NCBI GenBank assembly: GCA_023450775.1
Contig: JAEXGP010000392.1
Location: 1 to 25,743, forward strand
Source: Actinomycetes bacterium
Lineage (GTDB): Bacteria > Actinomycetota > Acidimicrobiia > Acidimicrobiales > Microtrichaceae
DNA: 25,743 bases
Reading direction: 5' to 3'
In this document: positions 1-8,032 of the stretch, one piece after another
Layout of the letters: the number at the start of each line of letters is the position of its first letter
Position numbering within the stretch: the first letter of the stretch is position 1
Notes under the pieces: generated by a model
Database searches by the model: none
What the model was told of the DNA's origin: nothing
Seen by the model: only the letters and a program-made list of their open reading frames with translations
Position numbers and translations under genes: made by a program

Positions 1-772
1 CCGCGAGCACCACCGCAGCGCCCAGCAGCACGGGGATGCTGGCGGGAAGGGCGACCATGCACGGCAGGAGCGAGAGCTCGACGACCAGTCGCCCGGGCTG
101 CGCCAGCGAGTCGTAGGCCTGACGCACCCGCTGGCCCCAGAAGTGCTCCGCGGTCGGCGGCAGCCGCGCCACGAACACGTCGGGCGCGTCGAGCACCCGA
201 CCTCCCACGGCCTCGATCGTGCGGACCAGCTCCCGGTTCTCGAACAGCACGTCGCCGGAGTAGCCCCCGGCCATCACCAGCAGGTCACGGTTCACGCCGA
301 GCGTGCCGGGCCAGTCGGCGCCGAGCGCCCGGTTGACCAGCGTGCGCCCGGTGTCCCACCGGGCGTGCCACGGAAGCCCGTCGGACCCCGCGACGAAGTG
401 GTTCTGCGGACGGACCACGTCGGCGTCGTCGAGGAGTCGGGACAGGCGCGCCAGGGTGCTCCGGGTGTGCCGTACGTCGTCGTCCGCGATCACGACGTGG
501 GCGTGACGCGCGCGCCCCATGCCGGTGAGCACGCCGGCGACCTTGCCGTTGAGCATCCCGCGTCGCTCCTCGTCGACGACCACGTGCTCGATCGAGGGAT
601 CGAGCAGACGGGCGTAGGCCTCGTGCACGGCCTCGTCGGAGCCGTCCACCAGGACCACCTGATCCGCCCACCGGCGGAGCCCTCCGAGGTGCCGGGCGAG
701 ATCCGCGTGCGCAACGCCGTGGCGGATCGGCACCACGACCGTGAGAGCGAGCGGGTCGGGGTCGTCGGGCAT
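1..772 (-). CDS. Family 2-like glycosyltransferase (partial, C-terminus outside window)
   Basis: About 257 residues are readable on the minus strand and the frame runs off the left edge, so the C-terminus is missing. Near the N-terminus the frame reads LALTVVVPIRHG, then VVLVDGSDE, then HVVIADDDVRH: the start of a GT-A Rossmann fold followed by a DxD-type metal/nucleotide-sugar motif. Later come a GT2-like segment with GADWPGTLGVNRDLLVMAGG and ENRELVRTIEAVGG, and finally a hydrophobic stretch (LVVELSLLPCMVALPASIPVLL) that probably begins a membrane segment. This supports a membrane-associated transferase moving a sugar from an activated donor; donor and acceptor cannot be told. The start is taken as ATG at 772; an in-frame ATG at 805 would add 11 basic residues, and neither has a clear ribosome site. 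It diverges from the methyltransferase at 867. Confidence 0.8.
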   Translation of the reverse strand, partial: MPDDPDPLALTVVVPIRHGVAHADLARHLGGLRRWADQVVLVDGSDEAVHEAYARLLDPSIEHVVVDEERRGMLNGKVAGVLTGMGRARHAHVVIADDDVRHTRSTLARLSRLLDDADVVRPQNHFVAGSDGLPWHARWDTGRTLVNRALGADWPGTLGVNRDLLVMAGGYSGDVLFENRELVRTIEAVGGRVLDAPDVFVARLPPTAEHFWGQRVRQAYDSLAQPGRLVVELSLLPCMVALPASIPVLLGAAVVLA

Positions 773-866
773 GCGCGCACGCTTGCCCGAGCGACCGAGC
801 GGCATGCCGGGCGCCCCAGCGCCGACCGGACGTTCTCAACGACAGCGGATCGGGAAGTGGTCAGGG

Positions 867-1574
867 ATGGATCAGCGATCGTCAGCACCCGCCACATCGA
901 CAGCGACCGCGCCGGATGTCGCCGAGCCCGGGGCGAGCGGGACCCAGGGGCCGGACAGCCGGACGATGTCGTTCGGTCCGCTCGAGGTCGAGTTCGACCC
1001 GAGCGTGCTGGAACCACGGCCGTGGACCCTGTTGCAGTCGGAGTGGGCGATCGAGCTGGCCGCCGCGCTCCCCGACGGCCCGGTCCTCGAGATGTGCTCG
1101 GGCGCCGGCCAGATCGGCCAGGTGGTCGCCCTGGCCACGGGCAGGGACCTGGTCCAGGTGGACAGCTCACCAGCGGCCTGCAGCTACGCCACGTCCAACG
1201 CCCGGCGCAACGGGCTCGAGTCACAGGTGGAGGTGTACTGCGCGGAGATCCGGGGCGCGGCGGACCCGGACCTGGGTGCCGGCGCCTTCCCGCTCGTCCT
1301 GGCCGACCCGCCGTACCTCCCCACCTCGGAGTGCCAGGAGTTCCCGCTCGATCCGATCGGCGCGATCGACGGCGGTCCCGACGGGCTCCGGATCGTCGCC
1401 TCGATGATCGCCAGCATCAGCCGGCACCTCAGCCCCGAGGGGGTCGCCCTGCTCCAGCTGTGGGGTCGGTCCCAGGTCCTGCAGGTCGATCGACTCGACC
1501 TGCAGGACCTGGAGATCGACGACATCCGGGCGCACGATCCGCGACGTGCCGTGGCGCTGCTCCGGAGGAAGTAG
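867..1574 (+). CDS. HemK/PrmC-like class I SAM-dependent methyltransferase
   Basis: This 235-residue protein carries SAM-binding motif I VLEMCSGAGQIG (about 73-84), the acidic post-I strand ending in D99, and the catalytic-type motif DPPY (147-150). It also has IDGGPDGLRIV, close to the GGxDGL segment of the HemK/PrmC glutamine methyltransferases. Those enzymes modify the GGQ glutamine of release factors, usually with an N-terminal helical domain; here only about 70 low-complexity residues precede the fold. The substrate may therefore differ (another amide, a base or a small molecule). The start is ATG at 867 after GGGAAGTGGTCAGGG; an internal ATG at 966 would begin nearer the conserved fold. 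It converges tail to tail, five bases apart, with the ferritin-like cassette. Confidence 0.75.
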   Translation: MDQRSSAPATSTATAPDVAEPGASGTQGPDSRTMSFGPLEVEFDPSVLEPRPWTLLQSEWAIELAAALPDGPVLEMCSGAGQIGQVVALATGRDLVQVDSSPAACSYATSNARRNGLESQVEVYCAEIRGAADPDLGAGAFPLVLADPPYLPTSECQEFPLDPIGAIDGGPDGLRIVASMIASISRHLSPEGVALLQLWGRSQVLQVDRLDLQDLEIDDIRAHDPRRAVALLRRK

Positions 1575-1579
1575 CCCCG

Positions 1580-2092
1580 TCAGCGGCCGAAGACGTCCCG
1601 GACCTTGCCGACGACGCCCTCGACGACCTCGGTCGCCTTCTGTGCGAGCGAGCTGTTCGCCTGCCCGAGGACCATGGTGCGCTGCATCTCGGCCGCCCAC
1701 TCCAGGTGCGCCTCGGCCGGTGGGAGCACCTTCGCCACCGCCGCCTCCATGGCGGTCCGGGCCGGCGAGTCCTCGAGTCCCTCGGCGATGGACGACAACA
1801 GCGACGCGTTCGCCACGCACAGGGTGGAGGACAGGAGCGCCGCCTCGATGCCCTTGAGCTCGAGGGTCATCTGGTCCGCCGCACCGCTGAGGAGGAAGGC
1901 GGACAGCATCCGCGTGTCGATCGCCTCGGTCATGCGCGCCGGCTGACTGGCGTACCGCAGCGGCACGCCCAGGTCGTCGGCCAGCGCTTCGTAGGCCAGC
2001 GCCGCCTCCATGGCGTCGGACTGGAACTCGTCGAACCGGTGCTTCGCAGCGGGGTTGTTGGTCCGCGCCTCGAGCGACTTGAACAGGCTCAC
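1580..2092 (-). CDS. Helical protein of unknown function, third gene of ferritin-like cassette
   Basis: About 170 residues, alanine-rich and predicted nearly all helical, with long amphipathic stretches such as MTEAIDTRMLSAFLLSGAAD and AAVAKVLPPAEAHLEWAAEM. I do not recognise the family. The scattered Glu and His residues and the helix lengths would suit a four-helix bundle, possibly another ferritin-like fold, but no complete ExxH pair set is evident. The GTG at 2092 overlaps the TGA of the preceding 65-residue gene (GTGA), indicating translational coupling and deciding the start; an ATG at 2116 would add eight residues and overlap further. It is the last gene of a tight three-gene operon led by the ferritin-like protein and probably works with it. 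Confidence 0.7.
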   Translation of the reverse strand: MSLFKSLEARTNNPAAKHRFDEFQSDAMEAALAYEALADDLGVPLRYASQPARMTEAIDTRMLSAFLLSGAADQMTLELKGIEAALLSSTLCVANASLLSSIAEGLEDSPARTAMEAAVAKVLPPAEAHLEWAAEMQRTMVLGQANSSLAQKATEVVEGVVGKVRDVFGR

Positions 2093-2286
2093 GCCCGTCC
2101 CTCGTGCGTGGCGCACGAGGCGATCAGGTCGGCCAGGAACGGGCCGTTCAGGCCCGATCCCGCGCCGACGTCGACCAGGACCTCGACGGTCACCGACCGC
2201 ACCGGGTAGACGACCATCATCGGGCCGGTCTTCGCGACGGCGCCGGTGTCCCAGGTGACGGGGGTCTGGATCATCGTGTCGGTCAT
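2089..2286 (-). CDS. Small hypothetical protein, middle gene of ferritin-like cassette
   Basis: A 65-residue ORF starting with ATG at 2286 behind a strong GAGGAGG ribosome site. It starts 11 bases after the stop of the ferritin-like gene and overlaps the next gene by four bases, so it is very likely translated although short. The middle (VVYPVRSVTVEVLVDVGAGS) looks like beta strand, followed by a short helix with one cysteine (ADLIASCATHEG). There is no signal peptide or membrane segment. I do not recognise the family; its place between two helical proteins suggests an accessory or partner subunit. Confidence 0.65.
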   Translation of the reverse strand: MTDTMIQTPVTWDTGAVAKTGPMMVVYPVRSVTVEVLVDVGAGSGLNGPFLADLIASCATHEGRA

Positions 2287-2297
2287 GGGTCGCCTCC

Positions 2298-3509
2298 TCA
2301 GCTGACCTTCTGCGGCTCGCGGAGCCGCTCGATCGGATGGGGTCCTTCGGTCTCGGAGCGGTACTCCTGGCCGAACTGCTCGCGGTGCAGGTCGATGACC
2401 TTCTCGCTGGGCACCTCGGACTCGTTGACCATCTCCTGGTAGGACTCGTAGCGGGCGTGCGGCTCGGCGCCGTACCGGGTGCCCTCGGTCGTCATGTCGA
2501 CCTGCGTGGCGAGCACCTGGCGGATGAAGTCCTTGTTCGACTCGAACGTGAGCGCAGTCGGCAGCTCGGTGGGGATGCCGATCTCGGCCGGCTCACGGCC
2601 CTCGTAGCGACGCATGAGGTCGACGGCGTTCTGGAACTGGGTGATCTCCATGTTGAGGTGGAGCTCCCAGATCGCCTTGATCCGCGCGTCGCTCTCCTGC
2701 TCCATCATCGAGTTGTAGAGGTAGATCTCGTTGTACTTGTGCCAGACGAGGTTCTCGCCCCAGGTCATGGCCGGGTCCATGAGGGACTCGTACTGGGTGA
2801 CGTGCTGCTCCTCGATCTCCTTGATCTCCGCGTACAGCGCACGAGCGATCGGCTCGATGGGTCGGTTGCCGATCGTCATGTAGAAGTTCATGACGGCCTG
2901 CTCCGCCGCCACGATCGTGAGCGCGTTGAGCTTGGTCTGCGGGTGGGCGGAGTGACCCTCCACGTGGCAACGCACGTCGTCGAGCGGGTGACGGTGCTCC
3001 TGGATGGTCGGCCGGCCCGGCATGACCTCGGTGAGGGTGTCGACGATGCGCTCGGCCTTCTTGCCCTCCAGCATCTCGTAGAGGTTGGCGTACCGGTACA
3101 GGTGGTCGAAGTCCTCGAGGAGCCCGAACTCCAGGGTGGCCCGGACGTACGGATCCGGCTCGTTCCGAGCGAGCCACGCTGTGAGGTCCACCGCCTCCTG
3201 CTCGTAGCCCAGCGTGAGCTCGAGCGTGGACTCCTCACCCGGCACCAGCCCGCTGACGACGGTCTGCTGCTGCTGGTCGGTCCGGCGTGACAGCGCGAGC
3301 TGCTCACGGATCTCGGGCACGTCGGTGTGCCGGGCGAACTGGTGGGAGAACAGGATCGACTCGAACTCCACGCCGTTCATGAGGATCACGCGGCAGCGGG
3401 TGTAGGGGTCGACCGTCTCGTGGTCGTAGGGATCGACGTTGAGCTCGGACCAGTTCCGGATCTGCTGGTCGATCGGGATGCCCCGCTGTTCGAGGGGGTC
3501 GAAGGTCAT
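2298..3509 (-). CDS. Ferritin-like superfamily protein, first gene of a three-gene cassette
   Basis: The 403-residue product shows the pattern of a ferritin-like four-helix bundle with a possible two-metal site: Glu in GYEQEAVDLTAW (about 101-112), E132 to H136 in LLEDFDHLYRY, E203 in AAEQAVMNFY, and E233/H236 in EIEEQHVTQYE. A third helical block WELHLNMEITQF (281-292) adds another His/Glu set. In this superfamily such residues bind di-iron or di-manganese centres for oxidation or metal handling; the reaction here is unknown. It is far longer than ferritin (about 170), with a distinct N-terminal region and a charged C-terminal tail. The ATG at 3509 follows AGGAGC. It leads a tight operon with the 65-residue and helical proteins. 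Fold assignment is by motif spacing only. Confidence 0.7.
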   Translation of the reverse strand: MTFDPLEQRGIPIDQQIRNWSELNVDPYDHETVDPYTRCRVILMNGVEFESILFSHQFARHTDVPEIREQLALSRRTDQQQQTVVSGLVPGEESTLELTLGYEQEAVDLTAWLARNEPDPYVRATLEFGLLEDFDHLYRYANLYEMLEGKKAERIVDTLTEVMPGRPTIQEHRHPLDDVRCHVEGHSAHPQTKLNALTIVAAEQAVMNFYMTIGNRPIEPIARALYAEIKEIEEQHVTQYESLMDPAMTWGENLVWHKYNEIYLYNSMMEQESDARIKAIWELHLNMEITQFQNAVDLMRRYEGREPAEIGIPTELPTALTFESNKDFIRQVLATQVDMTTEGTRYGAEPHARYESYQEMVNESEVPSEKVIDLHREQFGQEYRSETEGPHPIERLREPQKVS

Positions 3510-3717
3510 GGTGTGCTCCTGGGGAGGTGGGCGTCGGGACTCGCCGCGGCCTACCCCCGTGGTCCCGGTCCAGAAGCGGGCCGGCGACGATCCCCCGAAC
3601 GGTGCACTGGTCGAGCTGGGATCACCGGAGGAGCTGGGAGCAGCGCGCGGTCACCCCGCCGCGGCGCGGCGCTGCGGAGCGAGTCTGGGACGGCCCGACC
3701 GGGGTAGCGCAGGGCCC

Positions 3718-4572
3718 ATGTCGACGCCGATCGAGCTCCCCTTCACCGCGGCGGACGGTCACGACGGGAGGGGCGAGCTGCTGTTCATCGGCACGGCGAC
3801 GGTGCTCCTGCGCTACGGCGGCTTCACCGTGCTGACCGACCCGAACTTCCTGCACCAGGGCGAGCACGCACCCCTCGGCGGGGGCCTCCGGAGCCGTCGT
3901 CTCACCGAACCGGCCATGAGCGTCGACGAGCTCCCGCCGATCGACGTGGTCGTCCTGTCCCACCACCACGGCGACCACTTCGACCATCGCGCCGCTGACG
4001 GTCTTCCGAAGGACGTCCCGATCGTGACCACGCGGCACGCCGCCCGGAAGCTGGCCAAGCAGGGCTTCACCGACGCCCGCCCGCTCGAGACGTGGGCGCA
4101 CCAGGACCTCCGACGGGGGGACCGCACGTTGCGGATCACCGCCACGCCCGGACGCCACGCGCCCGGTCTGCTCGACGTGGCCATGCCACCGGTGATGGGC
4201 AGCGTGCTGGAGTTCGGCGACGCGTCGGCAGCGGACCTGCGCATCTACGTCACGGGCGACACGCTGGTCCACGACCGGCTGCGCGACATCCCGCGTCGCT
4301 GTCCCGACCTCCACCTCGCACTCCTGCACCTGGGCGGCACCCGCCTGTTCGGGGTCACGCTGACCATGGACGCGGCCCAGGGCGTGGAGGCGCTGCGCAT
4401 CGTCGGGCCGCGCCACGCCGTCCCGATCCACTACGACGACTACACGGTGTTCAAGTCGCCGCTCAGCGAGTTCCGGGCCCAGGTCGACGCTGCGGACGAC
4501 GTGCACACGGTCGTGCACTACCTCGACCGTGGCGAATCGCTCCGTTTCAGCGCGGCGGATCTGACCGGTTGA
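3718..4572 (+). CDS. UlaG-like metallo-beta-lactamase-fold hydrolase
   Basis: The 284-residue protein has the full metal set of the fold: HxHxDH as H82-x-H84-x-D86-H87 in SHHHGDHFD, then H147 (TPGRHAPG), D181 (YVTGDT) and H238 (PIHYDD). The N-terminal strand pattern (ELLFIGTATVLLRYGGFTVLTDP) and the closing IHYDDY are typical of the UlaG/YtkL-type branch, which cleaves esters or lactones such as L-ascorbate-6-phosphate lactone or phospholipid-derived amides. No signal peptide, so cytosolic; the substrate is unknown. The start is ATG at 3718. It is divergent from the ferritin-like cassette, across 208 bp with no evident promoter, and is followed by a two-hairpin terminator. Confidence 0.85.
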   Translation: MSTPIELPFTAADGHDGRGELLFIGTATVLLRYGGFTVLTDPNFLHQGEHAPLGGGLRSRRLTEPAMSVDELPPIDVVVLSHHHGDHFDHRAADGLPKDVPIVTTRHAARKLAKQGFTDARPLETWAHQDLRRGDRTLRITATPGRHAPGLLDVAMPPVMGSVLEFGDASAADLRIYVTGDTLVHDRLRDIPRRCPDLHLALLHLGGTRLFGVTLTMDAAQGVEALRIVGPRHAVPIHYDDYTVFKSPLSEFRAQVDAADDVHTVVHYLDRGESLRFSAADLTG

Positions 4573-4575
4573 CCT

Positions 4576-4618
4576 CGTCGCCGTGCGAGGGCCGGCGACG
4601 GCGCTCCGCCCCCGGAGC
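4576..4618. terminator. Two adjacent hairpins between convergent genes
   Basis: Arms CGTCGCCG (4576-4583) and CGGCGACG (4593-4600) form a perfect 8-bp stem with a 9-nt loop. GCTCCG (4603-4608) and CGGAGC (4613-4618) form a second perfect stem with a 4-nt loop. They fill the 45 bp between the hydrolase stop and the stop of the convergent gene. There is no T-tract, as is common for high-GC terminators, so a bidirectional terminator is inferred from position and symmetry. Confidence 0.55.
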
Positions 4619-4926
4619 TACTTCTTCGACTTCGTGCTCTTCGAGTTCGTGCTCTTCGACTTCGTGCTCTTCGACTTCGTGCTGTCCGACTTCTTGCCGT
4701 TCGACTTCTTGGCGGCCGCCTTGCCGCCCTTGCGACCGGCCGCCTTGTGCTGGGCGGTCGTCCCGCCCTGGTCCGCCTTGCCCGAACCGGAGTGCGACTT
4801 CTTGCCACCCTTCTTCGACGCTCCCGGGGAGTTCGCGATCTTCGCCGCGCGCTCCTTGGACATGCCCTTGTCCTTGAGCTTCTCGTACTGCTTCTCGTTC
4901 TTCACGTTCGCGGACTTGCTCGGCAT
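4618..4926 (-). CDS. Small lysine-rich protein with KGMSKERAAKIAN motif (DUF7218-like)
   Basis: The 102-residue product begins MPSKSANVKNEKQYEKLKDK and continues GMSKERAAKIANSPGASKKG, a small-protein pattern I associate with the family listed as DUF7218 (from memory). The C-terminal half is strongly basic (KAAGRKGGKAAAKKSNGKK) and ends in repeated Ser-Thr-Lys units, so nucleic-acid binding is plausible but unproven. The start is ATG at 4926, preceded by GGAGGAACGTC; the upstream ATG at 4959 has no such site. The tail is encoded by four 15-bp tandem repeats and can be expected to vary in length between strains. Converges with the hydrolase gene across the double hairpin. Confidence 0.75.
   Translation of the reverse strand: MPSKSANVKNEKQYEKLKDKGMSKERAAKIANSPGASKKGGKKSHSGSGKADQGGTTAQHKAAGRKGGKAAAKKSNGKKSDSTKSKSTKSKSTNSKSTKSKK
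4631..4690. repeat. Four 15-bp tandem repeats encoding the STKSK tail
   Basis: The unit TTCGTGCTCTTCGAC (plus strand) occurs at 4631-4645 (last base G), 4646-4660, 4661-4675 and, with two changes, 4676-4690. In frame on the minus strand each copy encodes five residues of Ser/Thr/Lys, so copy changes keep the frame. Confidence 0.85.
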
Positions 4927-4995
4927 GACGTTCCTCCGGTCGCACGGGTCGAGGAGCAACTACCCGGAGACCGGACGGCCGACCACACCCGCGAG

Positions 4996-7113
4996 TCAGG
5001 TCCCGCTCGTGCGGTACTCCGGGTCGAAGATCGCCCCGATGACGGAGCGCCGTACGTCCTCGGGGAGCAGGAGCCGTTCGTCGGCCAGCTTCGCCGCAGC
5101 GAGGCCGACCTCGATCACGTAGTGCAGACGGCTGGGGTACCGCTCCTCGATCGACGCCCTCGGGTCGCCGGACCTCTGACGGTCCGCCTCGTTGGCGGGG
5201 AACGCGATCCGCTGACCGCTCACGTTGCACATGTCGTCCTCCGCGTGGCCGGCGCTGCGGACGTTCCACCCGGAGTAGGTGGCCAGCGGCGCGGCGATCT
5301 CGGGCAGCCGGATGCCGGCGACGTCGTTGCCGTCGGCGTCGGTGGCGGGCACGAAGACCGGGTAGGCCCCGGGGGTGATCGCCGGCGGCAGCGTGGTGAG
5401 GATGCCCTGCGAGAACTGGCTCCCGAAGTCGAGGACGTCGCCGGTGGTCGTCCGGCCGGTGTAGGTCACGTCGGGGATCTCGGGGAACCCCACGCCCGGC
5501 TGCGGGAGGGCGGGCACGAGCGTCCCGTCCCGTCGCCGTGGCACCCGGTTGGCCGGCGGCTCGGTGCCGTCGACGACCCAGTCGTCGAGCGCCACCAGGA
5601 GCGCCCGGGCGACCGGGTCCGGCAGCAGCGGGTTCTGATCCTCGCGACACGGCCCCTGCCCCTTCTGGGGAGCGTGCGACAGGCTCGACAGCAGGTAGTA
5701 GCGCACGTTCGGGGTCGCGGCGAGGTCCAGGTCGTCGCCCTGGGTGTCGGTGGTGAGGAGCGACGCGGCCTTGTTCCAGTACTCGGTGTCCGAGTTGATC
5801 TCGAACACCTTCGGGCACGTCTCGCTCGACCGGCACTTCCGATGCACTCCGTCGGTCCGCCCGGTGACGGGATCGGTGGTCACCTGGTTCGCGAACGGGA
5901 ACTGCCGCTCGGGGTACCACCGGCCGATGTGCTGGCGCATGGAGCGACCGGGCTGGGCGAACCGGTAGTTGAAGAACCCGCCGGACGCGCCGCCGACGAG
6001 GCTTTCGATGCCGTCGATGGCGGGCTTCCCGGGTGCCACCTCGTTGAAGCCCATGCGGATGAAGTCGTGGAGGAAGCGGCACGGCTGCGAGTAGCAGAAC
6101 GCGTGGATCTGCTGCGCCTGGCCGTACAGCGGGTTCCGGTTCCCCATCTGGTCGGTGGTCGCGTCGCGGACGAACGCGGCGACGTCTCGGATGACGGCGA
6201 AGGACACGCCGACGACGATCGGGTTCTTGGCCTGGTAGGTGAGCTCGTACAAGGCGCTCTTCTGGAAGGTCGTCCCTTCTGGCAGCAGGTGCACCGAGGT
6301 CCCGGTGTCGTCATAGCTCCACTGCGACGCGGGGACGACCTGGGGAGGGTCGTCGTAGCGGAGGCGATACGTCAGGGTCGCCTGCGACCGGTCGAGTGTC
6401 GCGGCGGCATACGTCAGCGGGTGTCGCTCGACCTCGGTCTCGTCGTCGGACGTGATCTCCTCGAGCGCCGGCCCGACGATGCCCGTCCCGTCGGAGTTCA
6501 CCGCCACCGGATACGTCGCCTCGAGCAGGTCGTCCCCGCTCACCGTCGGGTCCCACCCGACCGACAGGACGCTGTAGCCCTCGCGCATCAGGAACCCGTT
6601 GCCCGCGTCGAGCGCCTCGGACGGGTCGTTCAGCGGCGGGGCGCTGTTCAGGAAGAACAGCGACACGACGTTGCCGCGGTTGGTCGGCTCGTAGACCAGA
6701 CGATGGTTGCCACGGGACGGATCGACCGGTCGCAGCAGCGTGAAGTCCACCTCGTACTCGACGAAGCCGCGACCGTTGCGCGGTAGGTTCGTGAGATCCG
6801 CGATCGGTGCGTTGCGCGGGTCGCCGGGATCGACCCAGCCGACGATGCTCCCCCGCACCTGCTCGTACCGGCCGACCGTGCCGAACGACCGGCCCCGGAA
6901 CGCAGGACGCACCTCGTCGACGCGCACCTCCCGGACCCCGGCACCCTCGGGTACCGGTACCGGCTCGATCGTCGAGGTCGTGGCGCCCCCGCCGCCAGGG
7001 CTCGGCACGCCCGGGCCCGCCGTGCACGCGACCACGGCGACGAGGCACAACACGACCGCCGCTCCCGACCAGACCTTGGCGCGCGTCGACGCGACGCGAT
7101 GACTCGTCCCCAT
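4996..7113 (-). CDS. Lipoprotein alpha/beta hydrolase domain protein
   Basis: A 705-residue protein with a basic N-terminus, hydrophobic segment WSGAAVVLCLVAVVA and lipobox cysteine C30 (VVAC), followed by a Gly/Pro/Thr linker: an exported lipoprotein on the outer face of the membrane. The body resembles the large 'alpha/beta hydrolase domain-containing' group (Abhydrolase_10 type). It starts with VREVRVDEVRPAFRGRSFGTVGRYEQVRG and has a GxSxG nucleophile elbow at VGGASGGFF (S377) and a late His/Asp region RSAGHAEDDMCN. Likely an esterase or amidase acting outside the cell; the substrate is unknown. The start is ATG at 7113 behind GGAGGGAAGCCGC; an in-frame ATG at 7239 would hide the signal peptide. 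It is divergent from a TetR gene, which probably controls it. Confidence 0.8.
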   Translation of the reverse strand: MGTSHRVASTRAKVWSGAAVVLCLVAVVACTAGPGVPSPGGGGATTSTIEPVPVPEGAGVREVRVDEVRPAFRGRSFGTVGRYEQVRGSIVGWVDPGDPRNAPIADLTNLPRNGRGFVEYEVDFTLLRPVDPSRGNHRLVYEPTNRGNVVSLFFLNSAPPLNDPSEALDAGNGFLMREGYSVLSVGWDPTVSGDDLLEATYPVAVNSDGTGIVGPALEEITSDDETEVERHPLTYAAATLDRSQATLTYRLRYDDPPQVVPASQWSYDDTGTSVHLLPEGTTFQKSALYELTYQAKNPIVVGVSFAVIRDVAAFVRDATTDQMGNRNPLYGQAQQIHAFCYSQPCRFLHDFIRMGFNEVAPGKPAIDGIESLVGGASGGFFNYRFAQPGRSMRQHIGRWYPERQFPFANQVTTDPVTGRTDGVHRKCRSSETCPKVFEINSDTEYWNKAASLLTTDTQGDDLDLAATPNVRYYLLSSLSHAPQKGQGPCREDQNPLLPDPVARALLVALDDWVVDGTEPPANRVPRRRDGTLVPALPQPGVGFPEIPDVTYTGRTTTGDVLDFGSQFSQGILTTLPPAITPGAYPVFVPATDADGNDVAGIRLPEIAAPLATYSGWNVRSAGHAEDDMCNVSGQRIAFPANEADRQRSGDPRASIEERYPSRLHYVIEVGLAAAKLADERLLLPEDVRRSVIGAIFDPEYRTSGT

Positions 7114-7181
7114 GCGGCTTCCCTCCAACGTCGTCGACCGCCCACGGCGCCCGACTCCCGGCGACACGTCCGAATGTATTT

Positions 7182-7191
7182 CAGTCGACTG
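7182..7191. promoter_or_regulatory. Palindrome in the hydrolase/TetR divergent intergenic region
   Basis: CAGTCGACTG is a perfect 10-bp palindrome, flanked by TGT (7175-7177) and ACA (7193-7195), in the 174 bp between the lipoprotein hydrolase and TetR starts. The surrounding sequence (AATGTATTTC, CACATATCC) is distinctly AT-richer than its context. This suits a TetR operator over divergent promoters, but half-site identity is not proven. Confidence 0.4.
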
Positions 7192-7287
7192 CACATATCC
7201 AGCCCTCGTGCCGCGGCGGACGCCGAGCTGCCTGGGCATCCGCCTACGATGCAGGCCATGGAGGTTCAGCCCACTGAAGGGGAAGCG

Positions 7288-7947
7288 GTGAGCGAACCCG
7301 GCGCCGAGCTCCCCCGCCGGGCCGCCCGACGGCGTGCGACGGAGCGGGCGCTGCGGACCGCCGCCATCGGCCTCATCACCGAACGGGGCTACGACGCCAC
7401 GTCCACGTCCGACATCGCCGCGGTCGCCGGCGTGACCCAGCGGACGTTCTTCAACTACTTCCCGACCAAGGAGGCCGTCGTGCTGCCGCCGGCGGACTTC
7501 CTGGCCGACGTCGCCACCGCCGCGCTCCGCAGCCGTCCGATCGGCGAGGACGTGCCCGCCTCGCTCGCCGCTGCGGCCATGCGGACGACCCGCACGTTCG
7601 CCGCGTCGGCCCTCGACGACGCCGGCGAGCCGGACGGTCGCCGCGAGCTCTCGCTCGCCGTGGTGCGCCTTGTGTTCGGAGAGCCGGCGGTGCGGAAGCT
7701 GTTCCTGGAGCGGCGGGCCGCCGTGGAGGAGGCGGTGTGGGAGACCCTGATCGAGCGCGGCGCATCACCGGATGATCTCGAGGCCAGGAGCGCGGTCAGC
7801 ACCGTGGTCGCCCTGACCTACCTCGCGTTGCGGATCTGGGCGGAGGGCGGCGGGGTGGAGCCGCTGCCGGCCGTGTGCGCCCGCTGCCTGCTCACGGCGC
7901 CCGACCCCGCCCGGTTCGCGGCCGGCGTCACCGCCACCGACACCTGA
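7288..7947 (+). CDS. TetR family transcriptional regulator
   Basis: From GTG 7288 the product is 219 residues with an N-terminal TetR DNA-binding domain. ERALRTAAIGLITERGYDAT is followed by the helix-turn-helix SDIAAVAGVTQRTFFNYFPT and KEAVV. The rest is the helical ligand-binding and dimerisation part, including a downstream TYLALRIWAEG helix and two cysteines close together (CARC). The GTG at 7288 has AAGGGGAAG just upstream and is preferred; ATGs at 7249 and 7258 are in frame but lack a ribosome site. Because it faces the lipoprotein hydrolase across a short region with a palindrome, it probably represses that gene and itself. The ligand is unknown. Confidence 0.88.
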   Translation: MSEPGAELPRRAARRRATERALRTAAIGLITERGYDATSTSDIAAVAGVTQRTFFNYFPTKEAVVLPPADFLADVATAALRSRPIGEDVPASLAAAAMRTTRTFAASALDDAGEPDGRRELSLAVVRLVFGEPAVRKLFLERRAAVEEAVWETLIERGASPDDLEARSAVSTVVALTYLALRIWAEGGGVEPLPAVCARCLLTAPDPARFAAGVTATDT

Positions 7948-7966
7948 GGACGATCCCATCGTCCTC
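7946..7966 (+). terminator. Stem-loop at the end of the TetR gene
   Basis: GAGGACGAT (7946-7954), loop CCC, ATCGTCCTC (7958-7966) make a perfect 9-bp stem overlapping the stop codon. No T-run follows. It probably ends TetR transcription just before the hsp20 promoter; an operator role is possible. Confidence 0.45.
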
Positions 7967-7978
7967 GACGAGCAGGGG

Positions 7979-8007
7979 TTGTCGTCGGCGATCGTCAGCA
8001 TTATCTT
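7979..8007 (+). promoter_or_regulatory. Candidate hsp20 promoter
   Basis: TTGTCG (7979-7984) and TATCTT (8002-8007) are separated by 17 bases in an AT-richer patch. They would start transcription near 8014, about 27 bases before the hsp20 ATG. The boxes are imperfect matches to housekeeping sigma consensus. Confidence 0.45.
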
Positions 8008-8013
8008 CCATAT

Positions 8014-8032
8014 CTGACAGGAAACCTTACAG
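8014..8032 (+). promoter_or_regulatory. Imperfect dyad between hsp20 promoter and ribosome site
   Basis: CTGACAGG (8014-8021), AAA, CCTTACAG (8025-8032) is a 19-bp dyad with six of eight matching pairs. It lies at the predicted transcription start and touches the AGGAGG ribosome site. It could be the operator of the HspR-like protein encoded next to hsp20, though it does not match the mycobacterial HAIR consensus. ACCT and AGGT within it could also pair weakly over the ribosome site. Confidence 0.3.

Noticed and set aside
4747..6786. Plus-strand open frame of 679 codons antisense to the lipoprotein hydrolase
   Set aside because: The translation is Arg/Val/Gly-rich with no motifs, while the minus strand gives a clear hydrolase with lipobox and GxSxG.
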